Shown piece by piece: positions 55,197 to 63,027 of a stretch of DNA of 64,000 nt. The stretch spans positions 3,601,800 to 3,665,799 of the forward strand of contig NZ_JEMG01000001.1 in assembly GCF_000600295.1 (NCBI RefSeq), given 5' to 3'. This DNA is from Hylemonella gracilis str. Niagara R (GTDB lineage Bacteria; Pseudomonadota; Gammaproteobacteria; Burkholderiales; Burkholderiaceae_C). Made by a program: the position numbers and the translations under genes. The notes under the pieces were generated by a model. That model saw nothing but the letters and a program-made list of their open reading frames with translations. It had not been told where the DNA came from and did not search any database. Position 1 is the first letter of the stretch. Each line of letters opens with the position of its first letter.

Positions 55197-57110
55197 TCAG
55201 GGACGTTCGTCGCGGGCGCGCCGTTCGCTGGCCTCCCAGTCGTGGCCTTCCTTGCCCCGGTGCGCGGTTTCCTCGCGCAACTGGCGCTCCAACTCCTCGC
55301 GGCTGGTGCGCACGGCCTGGATGTAGTCCTTGAATTCGGCCTGTTCACGCAGGCGGGCGAAGGCTTCGACCTGCCTTTCATTGGTGCGCCGGAAGGCGTC
55401 CGCCATTTCCTTGGCCTCGTAGGCCCCGACGCCCAAGGCCTCCAGTACATGCCGCCCCAGGCGCAGCGAACTTTCGTACACCTCGCGCTGCACCACATGC
55501 GCGCCGATCTTGCGCAGTTCGTAGTAGTGCGCGACGTCGTAGGCACGGGCGTACACCTGCAGATGCGGATAGGCCTGGCGGGCTCGCTCCACGATGGTCT
55601 GGGCGGCCTCCTTGTCGTCCACGGCCACCACCAGCACCCTGGCCTGGGCCGCACCCGCGGCCTGCAACAGGTCCAGCCGGGTGGCGTCGCCGTAGTAAAC
55701 GTGGAAACCGAACTGCCGCATGCTTTCGATGTGCTCGGCGTCGTTGTCCATGATGGTGCTGACCACACCATTGGCCAGCAGCAAGCGACCCACCATCTGA
55801 CCGAAACGCCCGAAGCCCGCGATGATGACCGGGCTCTGGTCCATCTCGGTGTCATAGGCCCGCTCGGACTCGTTGATGCGTCGGCGCGCGCAGCGCGAGA
55901 CCCAGCGGCCATGCGCGATCAGCATCAGCGGCGTGAGCACCATGGACAGGATGATCACCGCCGAATAAATGGAATTGACCTCGGCCTGCATCAGACCCAC
56001 CGAGGTCGCGGCCGCGTAGAGCACAAAGGCGAATTCGCCACCCTGAGCCATCAGCACCATGCGTTCCAGTGCGACTTCGTGGCTGCTCTTCACCAGCCGC
56101 GCTATGCCATAGATGGCCGCCGACTTGAGCAGCATGTAGGCCATCACGCTGCCCAGCACCAACGGCCATTGCGCGGCGATGACGGTCAGGTCCATCGACA
56201 TGCCGACCGCGAGGAAGAACAAGCCCAGCAACAGGCCTTTGAATGGCTCCACGTCAGCCTCGAGCTGGTGGCGGAAGGACGACTCGGCCAGCATCACGCC
56301 CGCAATGAACGCACCCATGGCCGTCGACAGGCCGCCCAGGTCCATCCACAGGGCCGCGCCCAGCACCACGAGCAAGGCCGTGGCCGTCATGACCTCGCGC
56401 GAACGCGCGGCGCTCAGCAGCACGAACAGCGGGTTCAGCAACCACCGGCCCACGGCCAGCAGCACCAGCAAGGCACCCAGTGCCAGACCGATGTCCAGCA
56501 GGCGCGAGAGCCAGCCCGTGGCTTCGTGGCCGCCCGGTGCCATGAAGGTCACGATGGCCAGCAAAGGCACGATCAGCAAGTCTTCCAGCAACAGGATGGA
56601 CACCACCTTCTGGCCCGCCGGGCTGGTCAGTTGCTTGCGTTCGACCAGCATCTGCATGACGATGGCCGTCGAGGTCAGCACAAAACCCGTGCCAGCCACC
56701 CAGGCTTGGGCCCAACCCAGGTCCTGCCCCAGCAAGGCCCCAATCACCACGCCCACGGGCGTCAGCAGCGCCATCGCCAGGCCAACCTGCAGCACGCCCA
56801 GGCCGAAGATCTGCCGCCGCATCTGCCACAGATGGGCAGGCCGCATTTCCAGCCCGACGATGAACAGGAACATCACCACGCCCAGTTCAGCCGTCTGCAG
56901 GATGGTGGCCGGGTCATCGATCAAGCCCAACACCGAAGGGCCAATCAGCAGGCCTGCGGCCAGATAGCCCAGCACTGCCCCCAGGCCCAGGCGTTTGAAC
57001 AATGGCACGGCAATGACGGCCGCCGCCAGCAGCGTGACCATGGGCACGAGATTGGGGCCGTGGGCCGCGCCGCCCGCCGCAGCCACCTGTGTGATGGCGT
57101 CGGCGCTCAT
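55197..57110 (-). CDS. kefB: Kef-type glutathione-regulated K+/H+ antiporter (CPA2)
   Basis: A 637-aa cation:proton antiporter. About twelve helices occupy residues ~15-390 (LAAAVIAVPLFKRLGLGAVLGYLAAGLLIGPSVL; TELGVVMFLFIVGLEMRP; STAMGAFIAGVMLAESSFRHQLE). A cytosolic TrkA-N/KTN domain follows (SPVIIAGFGRFGQMVGRLLLANG) and a long coiled tail rich in E/R. Kef proteins release K+ during electrophile stress, gated by glutathione adducts. ATG 57110 overlaps the upstream oxidoreductase stop by 4 bp, coupling the two as in kefF-kefC. KefB and KefC cannot be told apart here. Confidence 0.93.
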   Translation of the reverse strand: MSADAITQVAAAGGAAHGPNLVPMVTLLAAAVIAVPLFKRLGLGAVLGYLAAGLLIGPSVLGLIDDPATILQTAELGVVMFLFIVGLEMRPAHLWQMRRQIFGLGVLQVGLAMALLTPVGVVIGALLGQDLGWAQAWVAGTGFVLTSTAIVMQMLVERKQLTSPAGQKVVSILLLEDLLIVPLLAIVTFMAPGGHEATGWLSRLLDIGLALGALLVLLAVGRWLLNPLFVLLSAARSREVMTATALLVVLGAALWMDLGGLSTAMGAFIAGVMLAESSFRHQLEADVEPFKGLLLGLFFLAVGMSMDLTVIAAQWPLVLGSVMAYMLLKSAAIYGIARLVKSSHEVALERMVLMAQGGEFAFVLYAAATSVGLMQAEVNSIYSAVIILSMVLTPLMLIAHGRWVSRCARRRINESERAYDTEMDQSPVIIAGFGRFGQMVGRLLLANGVVSTIMDNDAEHIESMRQFGFHVYYGDATRLDLLQAAGAAQARVLVVAVDDKEAAQTIVERARQAYPHLQVYARAYDVAHYYELRKIGAHVVQREVYESSLRLGRHVLEALGVGAYEAKEMADAFRRTNERQVEAFARLREQAEFKDYIQAVRTSREELERQLREETAHRGKEGHDWEASERRARDERP

Positions 57111-57673
57111 GCCTTTTCTCCCAAAAGTTGCACCAGGCGCCCCCGGTAGTCTTGAGCCGCCCGCGCCAGTGCCACGGCGTCCAACTGGCCCGTGCCATAC
57201 AGCACATGCGGCTCCAGCCACTCCATGCCACAGTAGAGGGCCGTCTGGCGTATCGGTGCCGCCATTTCATGCACCGTGTGCTGGTTGTAGCCCGAGGCAC
57301 TGTAGGCGGTCTGTGAGCCGCCCGCCGTCACGGCCCAGAGCAGGCGTTTGCCCTGCAAAGCCCGCGCGTGTTGCCCCGCGCCGTCATGCCCATAGGCCCA
57401 GCCATAAGCCAGCACCTTCTCGAACCACAAGCTCAGCAAGGCGGGCGTGTGGTACCAACGCATCGGGTGCTGCAGCACGATGGTCTCGCTCTCGGCCAGA
57501 GCCGACTGCTCAGCCGCCACGTCGATGTGGAAATCGGGGTAGAGCGCGTACAGGTCGCGTGTGCGTATGCCTGACAGACCGTCGACCGCCTGTCGCAAGG
57601 CCCGGTTGACGCGTGAATGCAGGGGATAAGGATGGGCGTAGATGAGCGTGAGCATGCGGAAGAGATTCTGCAT
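57107..57673 (-). CDS. NAD(P)H oxidoreductase, KefF/KefG-like ancillary protein
   Basis: A 188-aa flavodoxin-like quinone reductase: TLIYAHPYPLHSRVNRALRQAVDGL at the N-terminus, IVLQHPMRWYHTPALLSLWFEKVLAYGWAYG (FMN/active-site loop) and LLWAVTAGGSQTAYSASGYNQHTVHEM. KefF and KefG bind and activate their Kef antiporter and reduce quinones. Its 3' end overlaps the antiporter start by 4 bp, so the pair is co-translated. Start codons at 57673 (MQNLFRML) and 57655 (MLTLIYAHP) are both possible; neither has a clear Shine-Dalgarno. Confidence 0.92.
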   Translation of the reverse strand: MQNLFRMLTLIYAHPYPLHSRVNRALRQAVDGLSGIRTRDLYALYPDFHIDVAAEQSALAESETIVLQHPMRWYHTPALLSLWFEKVLAYGWAYGHDGAGQHARALQGKRLLWAVTAGGSQTAYSASGYNQHTVHEMAAPIRQTALYCGMEWLEPHVLYGTGQLDAVALARAAQDYRGRLVQLLGEKA

Positions 57674-58137
57674 CACAAGGCCCGCGCTTGCGCCTGCTGC
57701 TTGACATAACGGCTTGGAAGGGGGACGACTCAGAGCGCGCGCGTGGCGCGCCGCGCCCAGAGCAGGGTGCAAGCCAGTTCGACGCTCAGGCGACCGTTGC
57801 GCGCGAGATCCTTGCTGTGGTCGGCGTAGCCCAGTCTGAGGATGAAAGCGTGAGCCGAAGACCGTGGAAGTCTCCGGTGGCCCGCACCACCGCGCTGTCC
57901 AGCAGCGCCCCTCACAACAGCGCCTGCATACCCCAGTCACTCTACTTTTATGTGCGTCAGCGCACCGACTGCCGCGCAGTCCGGCTTTATCGTCGATGCA
58001 CTGTAGAAGCCGACGCCGCGCGACGCGCACCTAAAACCTTAATGGCTGTGAAGTCCGTCAAGAACGAGTTCGCTGTTCACCCTTGAGTGATCGGCTCCGG
58101 TTGCGAATTTTTTTTCACACCCATCCAAGGAATCAAC
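57674..58137. other. Non-coding or degenerate stretch upstream of the micro-ORFs
   Basis: About 460 bp without a convincing gene. A minus-strand open frame at 57730-57915 (61 codons) ends FILRLGYADHSKDLARNGRLS and faintly recalls the tail of a nitroreductase-type protein, but it has no supported start or ribosome site. An unusually long T8 run lies near 58109. No tRNA or known RNA motif was seen. Confidence 0.45.
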
Positions 58138-58218
58138 ATGTACTGGATCGCATTAAAGGCAACAGGAAACAGATCAAGGCGCAATCGGGCTGCCTGGATC
58201 GTCTTCGACAAGAACTAA
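58138..58218 (+). CDS. Candidate 26-aa micro-ORF
   Basis: ATG at 58138 has AAGGAA five bases upstream (58127-58132). The predicted peptide, MYWIALKATGNRSRRNRAAW plus IVFDKN, is basic in the middle and not similar to any family I know. Its stop codon TAA overlaps the AAGGAG Shine-Dalgarno of the next micro-ORF, an arrangement suited to translational coupling or a leader peptide. Whether it is translated is unknown. Confidence 0.35.
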   Translation: MYWIALKATGNRSRRNRAAWIVFDKN

Positions 58219-58228
58219 GGAGAACATC

Positions 58229-58276
58229 ATGGTTGTAGCTCTGTTGCTGGTCGTCCTCATCCTGGTGCTGGTCTGA
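58229..58276 (+). CDS. Candidate 15-aa hydrophobic micro-peptide
   Basis: ATG at 58229 is preceded by AAGGAG (58217-58222) six bases upstream, the best Shine-Dalgarno in the region. The whole peptide is MVVALLLVVLILVLV, long enough for a short membrane span. Size and composition recall KdpF-like subunits or type I toxin peptides such as Ibs, but no sequence homology is claimed. A strong terminator follows at 58320, which fits a short transcript carrying the two micro-ORFs. Confidence 0.4.
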   Translation: MVVALLLVVLILVLV

Positions 58277-58319
58277 CCGGTTTGTGGGATGCGCCGTTGG
58301 CCTGGGCCTGGACACCCCC

Positions 58320-58356
58320 AAAAGACGAAAGGGCCACAAGGGCCCTTTCGTCTTTT
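58320..58356. terminator. Bidirectional terminator between micro-ORFs and ohr
   Basis: AAAAGACGAAAGGGCC-N5-GGCCCTTTCGTCTTTT is a perfect 16-bp inverted repeat with T-rich ends on both strands. It lies 40 bp before the end of ohr (minus) and 44 bp after the second micro-ORF (plus). Confidence 0.92.
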
Positions 58357-58395
58357 CCTGAGCACCAGTCGATCCGGTGCTCTTCAGCGAGAGGC

Positions 58396-58824
58396 TCAGA
58401 CCAGACGCAGATCAACCACGATGTTGCCGCGGGTGGCGTTGGAATAGGGGCAGACCTTGTGCGCCGTGTCCACCAGATCCTGCGCCACGGCACGGTCCAT
58501 GCCCGGCAGGCTGATGGCCAGACGCGCGGCGATGCCGAATCCCTGGGGGATGGGGCCGATGTCCACTTCAGCGTCGATGAACGCATCAGCCGGGACGGCA
58601 ATCTTCTTCATGCCGGCCACATGCTTGAGCGCGCCCATGAAGCAGGCCGAGTAACCAGCGGCGAAGAGCTGCTCGGGGTTGGTGGCACCACCGGCGCCTC
58701 CCATGGCCTTGGGCGGGGACAGCTTCACATCGAGCAAGCCATCGTCGCTGGTGGAACGACCTTCACGGCCGCCGGTGGTGTGGGCCTTGGCGGTGTAAAC
58801 AACTTTGTCGAGAACGGTGGGCAT
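58396..58824 (-). CDS. ohr: Organic hydroperoxide resistance protein (Ohr/OsmC family)
   Basis: A thiol peroxidase of 142 aa that detoxifies fatty-acid and other organic hydroperoxides with lipoyl reductants. The two catalytic cysteines are in [18 protein letters not shown] (Cys ~61) and [15 protein letters not shown] (Cys ~126), and the resolving arginine is in [28 protein letters not shown]. It starts at ATG 58824 with AGGAG six bases upstream. It lies 44 bp downstream of ohrR in the same direction, so the pair forms one operon under OhrR control. Confidence 0.96.
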   Translation of the reverse strand: MPTVLDKVVYTAKAHTTGGREGRSTSDDGLLDVKLSPPKAMGGAGGATNPEQLFAAGYSACFMGALKHVAGMKKIAVPADAFIDAEVDIGPIPQGFGIAARLAISLPGMDRAVAQDLVDTAHKVCPYSNATRGNIVVDLRLV

Positions 58825-58868
58825 GGTGAGCTCCTGGTGGTGGTGAAAAAACGAAAAGGAAAAATGCG

Positions 58869-59327
58869 TCAGGCTTGACTGGCCTGCAGGCGATCGCGCA
58901 GCTGCTGTACCTGATGGGTGAGGGCTGCGATTTCGCCCAGGGAACATTGCATGGCTTCCAGCATGCAAGCGGGGATGGGTTCGGCCTTGGCCTTGAGTCG
59001 GCGCCCCGTGGCGGTCAACTGGATCAGCACGCGTCGCTCGTCGGCGGTGTCGCGCAAGCGGCTGATGTAGCCAGTGGCCTCCAGCCGCTTGAGCAGGGGC
59101 GTGAGCGTGCCTGAATCCAGGTACAAACGCTCGCCGATCTCCGAAACCGTCAGGCCATCGCGCTCCCACAGCACGAGCATGGCCACGTACTGCGGATACG
59201 TCAAACCCAATCCATCCAGGTGCGGCTTGTAGGCCTTGGACATCGCATGGGAGGCCGAGTACAACGCGAAGCAGAGCTGGTGGTCCAGCTGCAGCACTGC
59301 GTCGGAGGGCATGGTTTTGTTCGGCAT
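58869..59327 (-). CDS. ohrR: MarR-type organic peroxide sensor/repressor OhrR
   Basis: A 152-aa winged-helix repressor. Cys19 in [20 protein letters not shown] is the peroxide-sensing cysteine position of OhrR; Y29-like and Y36-like tyrosines follow nearby. [49 protein letters not shown] is the DNA-binding wing. Oxidation of Cys19 should release the operator. ATG 59327 lies only 7 bp from the -10 GATAAT, which predicts a leaderless transcript; ATG 59312 is the next in-frame start but also lacks a Shine-Dalgarno. It precedes ohr. Confidence 0.94.
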   Translation of the reverse strand: MPNKTMPSDAVLQLDHQLCFALYSASHAMSKAYKPHLDGLGLTYPQYVAMLVLWERDGLTVSEIGERLYLDSGTLTPLLKRLEATGYISRLRDTADERRVLIQLTATGRRLKAKAEPIPACMLEAMQCSLGEIAALTHQVQQLRDRLQASQA

Positions 59328-59334
59328 GGGCTGT

Positions 59335-59363
59335 ATTATCGCTTCAAATTAAATTTGACACAA
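59335..59363 (-). promoter_or_regulatory. ohrR-ohr promoter with OhrR operator in its spacer
   Basis: On the minus strand TTGTGT (59363-59358), a 17-bp spacer and GATAAT (59340-59335) form a sigma-70 promoter. The spacer is almost wholly the perfect palindrome TCAAATTTAATTTGA (59358-59344), a typical OhrR/MarR operator. Bound repressor would block RNA polymerase. Confidence 0.85.
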
Positions 59364-59435
59364 TATATTTAGCATTACCCCTTCTTGCATCAAGGATGCG
59401 ACCGCAGTCAGCGCCTGGGCGCCTCGTATGGAGGT

Positions 59436-60641
59436 TCAGACCTTTTCGAGCAGCAAGGCGATCCCTTGGCCCACGCCAATGCACATGGTGCACAGGGCAT
59501 ACCGTCCGCCGCGCTGGTGCAACTGGCTGACGGCGGTGGTCACCAGGCGCGCGCCGCTCGCGCCCAGCGGATGCCCCAGCGCGATTGCGCCGCCCCAGGC
59601 GTTGACGCGCGCGTCATCGTCCTTCAAGCCCAGTTGGCGCAGCACGGCCAGACCCTGCGCGGCAAAGGCTTCATTGAGCTCGATCACGTCGATCTGGTCC
59701 AGCGCCAGCCCGGTCTGCGCCAGCACCTTCAACGTGGCCGGGGCGGGGCCGATGCCCATGATGCGCGGCGCCACGCCGGCGGTCGCCATGCCGACCACGC
59801 GCGCGCGTGGCGTCAGGCCATGCCGGGCAGCGGTCTTTTCGTCAGCCAGTAGCAAAGCGCAGGCGCCATCGTTCACGCCGCTGGCGTTGCCTGCCGTCAC
59901 CGTGCCCTCAGGCCTGACCACGCCCTTGAGCTTGGCGAGTGCCTCCAGGCTGGTTTCGCGCGGGTGTTCGTCCCGGTCCACCACGATGGCCTCGCCTTTC
60001 TTCTGCGGGATGGTCACGGGCGTGATTTCGGCGGCGAGGTGGCCCGCCTTCTGCGCGGCCACGGCCTTGAGTTGCGAGGCCAGGGCCATGCGGTCCTGCG
60101 CCTCGCGCTCGATCCTGAAATCGGTCGCCACGTTCTCGGCCGTCTCGGGCATGGAATCGACGCCGTACCGCTCCTTCATCAGCTTGTTGATGAAACGCCA
60201 GCCGATGGTCGTGTCGTAGACGGCGTTGCTGCGGCTGAAGGCGGACTCCGCCTTCGGCATCACAAAGGGCGCGCGGCTCATGCTCTCCACGCCACCCGCG
60301 ATCATCAAGCCTGCTTCACCCGACTTGATCGCGCGCGCCGCACTGCCCACGGCATCCAGGCCCGAGCCGCAGAGGCGGTTGATGGTCGCGCCCGGCACCT
60401 CGATGGGCAGGCCCGCCAGCAACAGAGCCATGCGCGCCACGTTGCGGTTGTCCTCGCCGGCCTGGTTAGCGCAGCCATAGAGCACGTCGCTCACCGCGCC
60501 CCAATCGACCTTGGGATTGCGCACCATCAAGGCCTTGATCGGCACCGCGCCCAGGTCGTCGGTGCGCACGGAGGACAAGGCGCCGCCGTAGCGACCGAAA
60601 GGTGTGCGGATCGCGTCGCAAATGAAGGCTTGCTGGCTCAT
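59436..60641 (-). CDS. pcaF: Beta-ketoadipyl-CoA thiolase
   Basis: A 401-aa thiolase that splits 3-oxoadipyl-CoA into succinyl-CoA and acetyl-CoA, the final step of the beta-ketoadipate pathway. The nucleophilic cysteine is in TINRLCGSGLDAVGSAARAI (near residue 90), the catalytic histidine in NAWGGAIALGHPLGASGARL and the second cysteine in ALCTMCIGVGQGIAL. DLGAVPIKALMVRNPKVDW near the N-terminus is PcaF-like. It starts at ATG 60641 with AGGAG upstream. The pcaIJ genes lie directly upstream; together they complete aromatic catabolism to the TCA cycle. Confidence 0.93.
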   Translation of the reverse strand: MSQQAFICDAIRTPFGRYGGALSSVRTDDLGAVPIKALMVRNPKVDWGAVSDVLYGCANQAGEDNRNVARMALLLAGLPIEVPGATINRLCGSGLDAVGSAARAIKSGEAGLMIAGGVESMSRAPFVMPKAESAFSRSNAVYDTTIGWRFINKLMKERYGVDSMPETAENVATDFRIEREAQDRMALASQLKAVAAQKAGHLAAEITPVTIPQKKGEAIVVDRDEHPRETSLEALAKLKGVVRPEGTVTAGNASGVNDGACALLLADEKTAARHGLTPRARVVGMATAGVAPRIMGIGPAPATLKVLAQTGLALDQIDVIELNEAFAAQGLAVLRQLGLKDDDARVNAWGGAIALGHPLGASGARLVTTAVSQLHQRGGRYALCTMCIGVGQGIALLLEKV

Positions 60642-60693
60642 GAAATCTCCTGGTTTTCTGTTTTGTGCGGGGTGCGCCTGTGCATCGGATGCA

Positions 60694-61341
60694 TCAGGCC
60701 GGTGCGATGGGCAGGCCCACCAGTGTTTCGAGTTCCGCGTGGCTCAGACCTTCGACCTTGTCGATGAGCTTGAGCCCTTGCGGTGTGCATTCGAAAGTCG
60801 CCACCTCGGTGTAGATGCGCTTGACGCAGGCCAGGCCGGTCAGCGGGTACGTGCATTGCCGCACGATCTTGCTTTCGCCCTTCTTGGTCAACAGGTCCAT
60901 CATCACCCAGGTCTGCTTGGCGCCGATGGCCAGGTCCATGGCGCCGCCCACGGCGGGGATGGCGCCCGGCTCGCCCGTGCTCCAGTTGGCGAGATCGCCC
61001 GTGGCGCTGACCTGGAAGGCCCCGAGCACGCAGATGTCCAGGTGCCCGCCGCGCATCATCGCGAAGCTGTCGGCATGGTGGAAGAAAGCGCCGCCCGGCA
61101 ACAGCGTGACCGGCTGCTTGCCCGCGTTGATGAGGTCGTAGTCTTCCAGCCCCGGGGTCGGTGCGGGCCCCATGCCCAGGATGCCGTTCTCGCTCTGCAG
61201 GATGATTTCCAGCCCGGCGGGAATGTGGTTGGCCACCAGCGTGGGCTGGCCGATGCCCAGGTTGACCACCGCGCCGTCGGGAATGTCTTGGGCAATGCGC
61301 TGGGCCAGTTCGTCTTTGCTGCGTTTTTGATAGCTGATCAT
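60694..61341 (-). CDS. pcaJ: 3-Oxoadipate CoA-transferase subunit B
   Basis: Activates beta-ketoadipate with CoA from succinyl-CoA. The 215-aa subunit contains VNLGIGQPTLVANHIPAGLEI and the catalytic glutamate in QSENGILGMGP, with GGAMDLAIGAKQTWVMMD and ECTPQGLKLIDKVEG. The ATG at 61341 has GGAGC upstream and starts a conserved N-terminus (MISYQKRSKDELAQRIAQDIPDG); ATG 61368, whose TGA overlap with pcaI (ATGA) suggests coupling, would add nine residues. The protein could also act as succinyl-CoA:acetoacetate transferase (ScoB); the pcaF neighbour favours PcaJ. Confidence 0.9.
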   Translation of the reverse strand: MISYQKRSKDELAQRIAQDIPDGAVVNLGIGQPTLVANHIPAGLEIILQSENGILGMGPAPTPGLEDYDLINAGKQPVTLLPGGAFFHHADSFAMMRGGHLDICVLGAFQVSATGDLANWSTGEPGAIPAVGGAMDLAIGAKQTWVMMDLLTKKGESKIVRQCTYPLTGLACVKRIYTEVATFECTPQGLKLIDKVEGLSHAELETLVGLPIAPA

Positions 61342-61364
61342 GGGAAGCTCCGGCATCGACGTGT

Positions 61365-62087
61365 TCATGCTGCCTTCTTGAGTTCACCGGCGGGCGGCTT
61401 GAATCCTCCGGCCTGAGTCGCCACGCGCGGCACTTGCAGCACCTTGCTGACGAAGATGCCGGGCGTCACGATCGCCTCCGGGTCAAGCTGGCCCAGTTCC
61501 TTGATCTCATGCACGGTGGCGATGGTCTGCTTCGCCGCCATGGCCATCACGGGCCCGAAGTTGCGCGCCGCCATGCGGTAGGTCAGATTGCCCCAGCGGT
61601 CGCCGGCCTCGGCTTTGATCAGCGCCACGTCCCCGTGGATGGGGTACTCCAGCACATAGTGCTTGCCGTTGATCTCGCGCGTTTCCTTACCCTTGGCAAT
61701 CTCGGTGCCATAGCTCGTCGGGCAGAAGAAGGCGCCGATGCCCGCACCCGCGGCGCGCATGCGCTCGGCCAGATTGCCCTGCGGCACCAGTTCCAGCTCC
61801 AGCTTGCCGCTGCGGTACAGCGCGTCGAACACATGGCTGTCGACCTGGCGCGGAAAGCTGCAGATGATCTTGCGCACGCGCCCCGTCTTGAGCAGCGCGG
61901 CCAGGCCCGTGTCGCCATTGCCCGCGTTGTTGTTGACCACGGTCAGCTCTTTCGCGCCCTGCGCGATCAGGCCCTCGATCAGCTCGGCGGGGATGCCCGA
62001 GGTCCCGAAGCCGCCGATCAGCACGGTGGCACCGTCCTTCACGCCAGCCAGCGCGTCCGCCACCGTGGCGACGATCTTGTCGATCAT
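61365..62087 (-). CDS. pcaI: 3-Oxoadipate CoA-transferase subunit A
   Basis: A 240-aa alpha subunit with VADALAGVKDGATVLIGGFGTSGIPAELIEGLIAQGAKELTVVNNNAG (the CoA-binding GGFGxxGxP loop), CSFPRQVDSHVFDALY and EYPIHGDVALIKAEAGDRWGNLTYR, the usual CoA-transferase family I marks. It starts at ATG 62087 with AGGAG upstream. It is the first gene of pcaI-pcaJ-pcaF, and is divergent from the IclR-type regulator across a 123-bp control region with TGTTCGT repeats. Confidence 0.9.
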   Translation of the reverse strand: MIDKIVATVADALAGVKDGATVLIGGFGTSGIPAELIEGLIAQGAKELTVVNNNAGNGDTGLAALLKTGRVRKIICSFPRQVDSHVFDALYRSGKLELELVPQGNLAERMRAAGAGIGAFFCPTSYGTEIAKGKETREINGKHYVLEYPIHGDVALIKAEAGDRWGNLTYRMAARNFGPVMAMAAKQTIATVHEIKELGQLDPEAIVTPGIFVSKVLQVPRVATQAGGFKPPAGELKKAA

Positions 62088-62106
62088 GAAACTGCTCCTT
62101 GTTTGC

Positions 62107-62174
62107 TTTGTTCGTCCAGGTTTGCCAGCGCACGCCAGTTCAAATATGTTCGTATGTAGAACATTTGTTCGTAT
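62107..62174. promoter_or_regulatory. pcaI/pcaR control region with three TGTTCGT repeats
   Basis: TGTTCGT occurs at 62109-62115, 62147-62153 and 62166-62172, spaced 38 and 19 bp (multiples of 19). The second copy is part of GTTCGTATGTAGAAC, a partial inverted repeat like the PcaR-type site GTTCGATAATCGCAC. TATAAT (62172-62177) overlaps the third copy and may be the -10 for the plus-strand regulator. Confidence 0.65.
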
Positions 62175-62210
62175 AATGAATTCTAGACCACCCACCCGCC
62201 CTACCCCGTC

Positions 62211-63020
62211 ATGCCGCCTGTCCAGCCCGCGACACCTCCCGAGGCCCTGCGTCCCGGGGACAGTTATGTGCAATCCTTCGCGCGCGGACTGGAAGTCATC
62301 CGCTCCTTCAGCGCGCAGGCCCCTGAACAGACGCTGAGCGAAGTGGCCGCGCGTGCCGGACTGACCCGCGCGGGCGCCCGCCGCATCCTGTTGACGCTGC
62401 AGGCCCTGGGTTATGTGGACAGTGACGGCAAGCTGTTCCGCCTGACGGCGCGCATCCTCGACCTGGGTTTTGCCTATCTGTCGTCCATGCCCATCTGGAG
62501 CCTGGCCGAACCGATCATGGAGGCCCTGGTGGAGGAAGCCAAGGAGTCCTGCTCCGCCGCCGTGCTGGACGGCACGGACATCGTCTACGTGCTGCGCGTG
62601 CCCACCCACAAAATCATGCGCAACACCCTGGGCATAGGCTCGCGCCTGCCGGCCTACTGCACGTCCTTAGGCCGCGTGCTGCTGGCCGGGCTGGACGACG
62701 AGGCGGTGCGACAGTGCCTCGAAGCCAGCCCGCCTCTCGCCCTGACCCGCCACACGACGACGGACCCGGACGCCCTGCTGGCCAAGATCCAGCAGGTGCG
62801 CAAGCAGGGTTGGAGCCTGGTGAACCAGGAATTGGAGGAAGGCTTGCTGTCCCTGGCCGCGCCCATCCGTGACCGTGCGGGCCGCACCATCGCCGCGCTC
62901 AATCTGAGCGGGCAGGTGAACCGCACCAGCGCCAAGGTCGCCCAGGAGCAGTTGCTGCCCCCGCTGCTGCGCGCCGCACAGACCCTGAGCGAGCGGCTGC
63001 GGCTGGGACAGACGGGATAA
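62211..63020 (+). CDS. IclR-family regulator (PcaR/PcaU-type)
   Basis: A 269-aa regulator with an N-terminal winged helix (SYVQSFARGLEVIRSFSAQAPEQTLSEVAARAGLTRAGARRILLTLQALGYV) and a C-terminal IclR effector domain (PAYCTSLGRVLLAGLDDEAV, WSLVNQELEEGLLSLAAPIRDRAGRTIAALNLSG). ARGLEVIRSF and TRAGARRILLTL match regulators of beta-ketoadipate and protocatechuate genes. It starts at ATG 62211, divergent from pcaI-pcaJ-pcaF, which it most likely activates in response to beta-ketoadipate. Effector specificity is inferred from context. Confidence 0.88.
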   Translation: MPPVQPATPPEALRPGDSYVQSFARGLEVIRSFSAQAPEQTLSEVAARAGLTRAGARRILLTLQALGYVDSDGKLFRLTARILDLGFAYLSSMPIWSLAEPIMEALVEEAKESCSAAVLDGTDIVYVLRVPTHKIMRNTLGIGSRLPAYCTSLGRVLLAGLDDEAVRQCLEASPPLALTRHTTTDPDALLAKIQQVRKQGWSLVNQELEEGLLSLAAPIRDRAGRTIAALNLSGQVNRTSAKVAQEQLLPPLLRAAQTLSERLRLGQTG

Positions 63021-63027
63021 TCCCCCC

